Source of the DNA: Paraburkholderia kirstenboschensis
GTDB lineage: Bacteria; Pseudomonadota; Gammaproteobacteria; Burkholderiales; Burkholderiaceae
DNA: 64,000 nucleotides
NCBI RefSeq assembly: GCF_904848585.1
Contig: NZ_CAJHCR010000012.1
Location: forward strand, 1 to 64,000
Direction of reading: 5' to 3'
This document shows, in pieces, positions 61,017 through 64,000 of this stretch. The notes beneath the pieces were generated by a model. It made no database searches, was not told the DNA's origin, and worked only from the letters and a program-made list of their open reading frames with translations. Position 1 is the stretch's first letter; each line of letters begins with the position of its first letter. Position numbers and translations under genes: made by a program.

Positions 61017-62171
61017 ATGAATTTCAATCTCAACTCAGAGCAGCAGATGCTGCAGGACAGCGTGCGCCGCTTCGTCGCGCGGGACTACAGCTTCGAGGCA
61101 CGCAACGCGGCGCTTGCGACCGGCTTGGCTTGCAGCGAGTCGCACTGGCGTGCATTTGCCGACAACGGCTGGCTCGCGGCGGCAGTACCGGAAGCTTATG
61201 GCGGCTCCGACGGCACGGTGATCGAGACGGTCTTGATAGCACAGGAATTCGGCCGCGCGCTGGTTGTCGAGCCCTACATGGGCTGCGCGGTGCTGGGCGC
61301 GCAGACCATCGTCGCGGCCGGCACGCACGCGCAACGCGAGCATCTGTTGCCGCTTGTCGCCGACGGCACGCGAAAAGTTGCGCTCGCCCATGGCGAGGGG
61401 CAGGCAAGCGGCAACGTGGCGTCGGTCGAAGCGCGCGCGGTGCGGTCGGACGAGGGCTACCGGTTATTCGGCAACAAAACGCTCGTGCCGGGAGGCGCCG
61501 ACGCGCACACGTTCATCGTGTCGGCGGTGACACCGGACGCCGACGGCCTCACGCTGTTTATGGTCGATGCGAACATGCCCGGACTGCAGCGCCACGTGCT
61601 GCCGCTTCACGACGGCAGCCGGGCCGCCGAACTCACACTGGACGGCGTAGCCGTGACGCGCGCGGCGGTTCTGGGCGCGCACGGTCAGGGCCTGCCCGCC
61701 GTACAGCATGCGCTCGCGCACGCCACCGCTACGCTATGCGCCGAACTGGTTGGCGGAATGGAGCAGGCCATCGCCATGACCGCGGATTATCTCAAGGTCC
61801 GCAAGCAGTTCGGCGTGCCGCTTGGCAGCTTCCAGGCCTTGCAGCATCGCCTCGCCGACATGGCAGCTGAACTCGAAGTGGCGCGCTCGATGTTGTACGC
61901 GCTGCTCGCGTCGATCGCGAACGATACAGCGGAGCAACGCGACTACGTCGTTTCGCAGACGGCGTCGCTCACGAGCGCGGCCGCGAAGTATGTGTGCGGC
62001 CAGGCGATCCAGTTACATGGCGGCATCGGCATGACCGAGGAGTACCAGGTTGGCCACTACTACAAACGCGCGATCGTTGCCGAAGCGCTGCTAGGCGGCG
62101 GCGACAGGCACGACGCACGATGCGCGCAATACTTGCAGCGAACCCTGGTTCACGGAGACACACGAAAATGA
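61017..62171 (+). CDS. Acyl-CoA dehydrogenase family protein, subunit B of a likely heterodimer
   Basis: 384 aa. The dehydrogenase fold is recognisable (VPEAYGGSDG, QFGVPLGSFQALQHRLADM, QLHGGIGMTEEYQVGHYYKR). The YEG motif is missing entirely and the usual SEPxAGSD loop is degenerate (ALAHGEGQASG). It lies 14 bp after subunit A and overlaps the MaoC gene by 4 bp. The tight pairing and the complementary defects suggest a heteromeric enzyme with subunit A. Confidence 0.88.
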   Translation: MNFNLNSEQQMLQDSVRRFVARDYSFEARNAALATGLACSESHWRAFADNGWLAAAVPEAYGGSDGTVIETVLIAQEFGRALVVEPYMGCAVLGAQTIVAAGTHAQREHLLPLVADGTRKVALAHGEGQASGNVASVEARAVRSDEGYRLFGNKTLVPGGADAHTFIVSAVTPDADGLTLFMVDANMPGLQRHVLPLHDGSRAAELTLDGVAVTRAAVLGAHGQGLPAVQHALAHATATLCAELVGGMEQAIAMTADYLKVRKQFGVPLGSFQALQHRLADMAAELEVARSMLYALLASIANDTAEQRDYVVSQTASLTSAAAKYVCGQAIQLHGGIGMTEEYQVGHYYKRAIVAEALLGGGDRHDARCAQYLQRTLVHGDTRK

Positions 62172-62626
62172 CAGAGTTTGAAAAGATTACGGATCTCCAA
62201 GCTATGTTGGGCGAGGCGATCGGCACGAGCGACTGGCTGCTGATCGACCAGGCGCGTGTGAACCAGTTCGCTGATGCGACTGGCGACCATCAATGGATTC
62301 ACGTGGATGTGGAGCGCGCGAAAAATGGCCCGTTCGGTAACACGATCGCGCATGGCTTTCTGACACTCAGCCTGCTGCCCGCGTTTCTCGCGACAGCGTT
62401 CAGTATCGCCGACGTGCGCAGCGGCCTGAACTATGGCCTCGACAAGGTGCGCTTCATTGCGCCGGTGCCGGTGGGCAGCCGCCTGCGCGCGCATTTCCGC
62501 CTGATCGGCTTCGAGCCGATCAGCAATGAAGGCGCTCAGGTCAAGTTCGAGATGACCGTCGAATGCGAGGGCGTCGGTAAGCCCGCATGCATCGCGGAGT
62601 CGATCATGCGCCTCTTTCCGCAATAG
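62168..62626 (+). CDS. MaoC-like (R)-enoyl-CoA hydratase, NodN type
   Basis: 152 aa single hot-dog protein. The hydratase-2 motif is FADATGDHQWIHVD (Asp40, His45), followed by IAHGFLTLSLLP. It probably hydrates the enoyl-CoA made by the upstream dehydrogenase pair. The ATGA overlap with subunit B indicates coupled translation. The converging regulator 3 gene ends 27 bp further on. Confidence 0.92.
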   Translation: MTEFEKITDLQAMLGEAIGTSDWLLIDQARVNQFADATGDHQWIHVDVERAKNGPFGNTIAHGFLTLSLLPAFLATAFSIADVRSGLNYGLDKVRFIAPVPVGSRLRAHFRLIGFEPISNEGAQVKFEMTVECEGVGKPACIAESIMRLFPQ

Positions 62627-62653
62627 CCGGTTAGTGCCTTGAAGGCGTCGGCT

Positions 62654-64000
62654 TTACTCGATGAAGCCGTTCTTGCGTGCCCACAGCATCGCGTCGTAGC
62701 GGCTCGAAACGCTGAGCTTGGCGAACACATTGCGTAGATTCCACTTAACGGTTTCGAGCGTGATGTTAAGCGCAAGTGCAATCCGTTTGTTCGACATCGC
62801 TTGCGCGACCAGTGCGAGTATTTCCAGTTCACGCTGGGTCAACGTGGGCTGCGCCCTGTCGCTGTTATCGCGACGCTTCGCGGCCAGCTGATTGTCTATG
62901 GTGCGAATGTCCGTGAACCGCTCCAGCAAAGCAGCCACGTAGCCCGACTGCGCCCCGTCGAGCCATTTTTCCGCGAGTACACGCTCGAAGAGGGCGGCAG
63001 CGGCGGTTCCTTCGTCAATGAATGTGCGCACGAGCCCTAATCGGGCACCCGCTTCAACAGCTTCAGCGAGAACCGGTTTCGCCTCTTCGGTCCGCCCGAG
63101 TTCCACCAGAAGGGTTGCCGATAAAAGGTTGGCCAGCGCGTGCAGCCGGCCGCGCCCTAAAGCCTTTGCGCGCTCACGTACGAAAAGCAACGCGTCGAGC
63201 GCCGACTCGGGCTGCGTCGCGCGCAGCACCCGCGCCCGCGCGAGCGCGGCAACGACCGGAATTTCCGCCTTGACGCCTTGATCCGCGTAGTGAGCTTGGG
63301 CAAGCTCGTCGAGCAACGCGCCGAGTTCGGCGGCGCGAGCGCTGTTGTTCTTCAGCAGCAGTATCCGGATCTGTTCCGCCAGCATGTGGGCGACGGCGCG
63401 GGACTGCTGAAGGTTTCGCAGATGGGCGGTCTGCTGGTCGAGAAACGCCAACGCGACATCGGCGCTCACCTGCAGCAGGTCGAGCCGTGCGCGGCAAAGC
63501 GATGCGCGTATCGTGATATCGGGCCCCGACGCTCGCAGCAGGCCAGGGCGATTTGCGATGGTCTCGCGTGCGTCGTCGATGCGGTCGAGTTCGTAATAAG
63601 CATCGACCAGCACGCTCGCGCAAATGTTCGCGCCGATCGAATGACGTCCGGCGGCATTGACCGAGCGTGCAAGCAGCGGCGTGCCGAGACGCTCGGCCTC
63701 GCGCACGTCGCCCTCGCCAAGCAACGCGGCAACACGGGCGGATTCGACGACGAGCGCCATGTCGTTATCCCGGTCCGCAGGCGATACGGCGCGCAAATCG
63801 AGCTGGCGTCGTGCGTCCGCGTATCGCCCGCAGGCCGCATAGGCGACGCACAATTCCGCGACCAGCAGATAGCGCAGAAACGGGTTCTGGATGACCATAT
63901 CGCGGAGTGGCTCGAGCAGTTCAAGCATCCGCGGCGTGTCGTCGTTCTGGAACGCAATGGCTGCGTGGATCAACGGAATGCAATTCGTGAGCTCGGCGTC
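62654..64000 (-). CDS. MalT-type (LAL) LuxR-family regulator 3, N-terminus outside window
   Basis: The C-terminal ~449 residues of a third large LuxR regulator. Helical repeats match regulator 2 block by block (NPFLRYLLVAELCVAYAACGRYADAR; ASLCRARLDLLQ). The GerE domain has LTQRELEILALVAQAMSNKRIAL. The frame stays open through the window edge, where residues align with regulator 2, so the apparent TTG start at 63973 is not real. The ATPase domain lies beyond 64000. Confidence 0.92.
   Translation of the reverse strand, partial: DAELTNCIPLIHAAIAFQNDDTPRMLELLEPLRDMVIQNPFLRYLLVAELCVAYAACGRYADARRQLDLRAVSPADRDNDMALVVESARVAALLGEGDVREAERLGTPLLARSVNAAGRHSIGANICASVLVDAYYELDRIDDARETIANRPGLLRASGPDITIRASLCRARLDLLQVSADVALAFLDQQTAHLRNLQQSRAVAHMLAEQIRILLLKNNSARAAELGALLDELAQAHYADQGVKAEIPVVAALARARVLRATQPESALDALLFVRERAKALGRGRLHALANLLSATLLVELGRTEEAKPVLAEAVEAGARLGLVRTFIDEGTAAAALFERVLAEKWLDGAQSGYVAALLERFTDIRTIDNQLAAKRRDNSDRAQPTLTQRELEILALVAQAMSNKRIALALNITLETVKWNLRNVFAKLSVSSRYDAMLWARKNGFIE

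Noticed and set aside
45588..62626. Assignment of the locus to steroid degradation
   Set aside because: Only side-chain-type enzymes are present; no ring dehydrogenase, KshA or meta-cleavage gene in the window, so the substrate is left open.
32336..64000. Genomic island or mobile element carrying the lipid locus
   Set aside because: No integrase, transposase, tRNA junction or attachment repeats seen; base composition looks uniform by eye. The far end is outside the window, so not fully excluded.

Overview
The window reads as part of a GC-rich betaproteobacterial chromosome, most likely Burkholderia/Paraburkholderia. The support is the 5S rRNA tail, the strong GC bias, a DUF4148 exoprotein, the phosphoesterase plus di-haem peroxidase pair, and a choline/betaine/sarcosine block followed by lipid catabolism. 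This placement is inference from gene content. I see no transposase, integrase, phage gene or CRISPR array.

Layout. (1) 1-130: 3' part of a 5S rRNA with its terminator. (2) 239-4744 (minus): an ABC ATPase, a duplicated FtsX-type permease and a CrtC/AttH-like hydrolase in an overlapping operon. (3) 5391-14387: an orphan NuoM/ND4-like subunit, an AhpD-type protein, a HAD phosphatase, a di-haem cytochrome c peroxidase, a secreted phosphoesterase lipoprotein, an SDR, a BON-domain protein and a DUF4148 protein. (4) 14941-27648: choline/betaine import (choV, choW, a GATase1-AraC regulator, choX), a second GATase1-AraC regulator, sdaA and a sarcosine oxidase operon soxBDAG. Together these suggest uptake of choline or betaine, demethylation of sarcosine to glycine, and removal of the resulting serine as pyruvate. 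(5) 27808-32249: a LysR regulator divergent from an alkylsulfatase with an MFS transporter.

(6) 32336-64000 is the most interesting part. It holds five acyl-CoA dehydrogenase-family proteins counting an apparent heterodimer pair separately as two, an alpha-methylacyl-CoA racemase, two crotonase-family enzymes, two SCP2-type thiolases, a peroxisomal-MFE-like SDR, a CoA ligase and a MaoC hydratase. Among them sits an envelope module of a DUF1302 barrel, a DUF1329 LolA/B-like carrier, a YCF48 propeller and an MmpL-type RND protein, plus two DUF1254 periplasmic proteins. Three paralogous MalT-type (LAL) LuxR regulators are interspersed. The catabolic genes point to beta-oxidation of a methyl-branched, hydrophobic acyl compound (isoprenoid or steroid side chain are possibilities). 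No ring-cleavage genes are present, so the substrate is unknown.

The main new observation is a family of about 20-bp CCCCC...GGGG dyads. They lie 86-219 bp upstream of start codons in six intergenic regions of block 6, and often sit beside G-runs resembling the MalT box. This looks like a regulon signature that joins the catabolic genes, the envelope module and the regulators into one unit. Smaller observations include related 9-bp tandem repeats at both ends of the sox operon, an 11-bp phased repeat that supplies stops in three frames at a CoA-ligase end, a truncated SDR relic and an 11-C tract in a divergent promoter.
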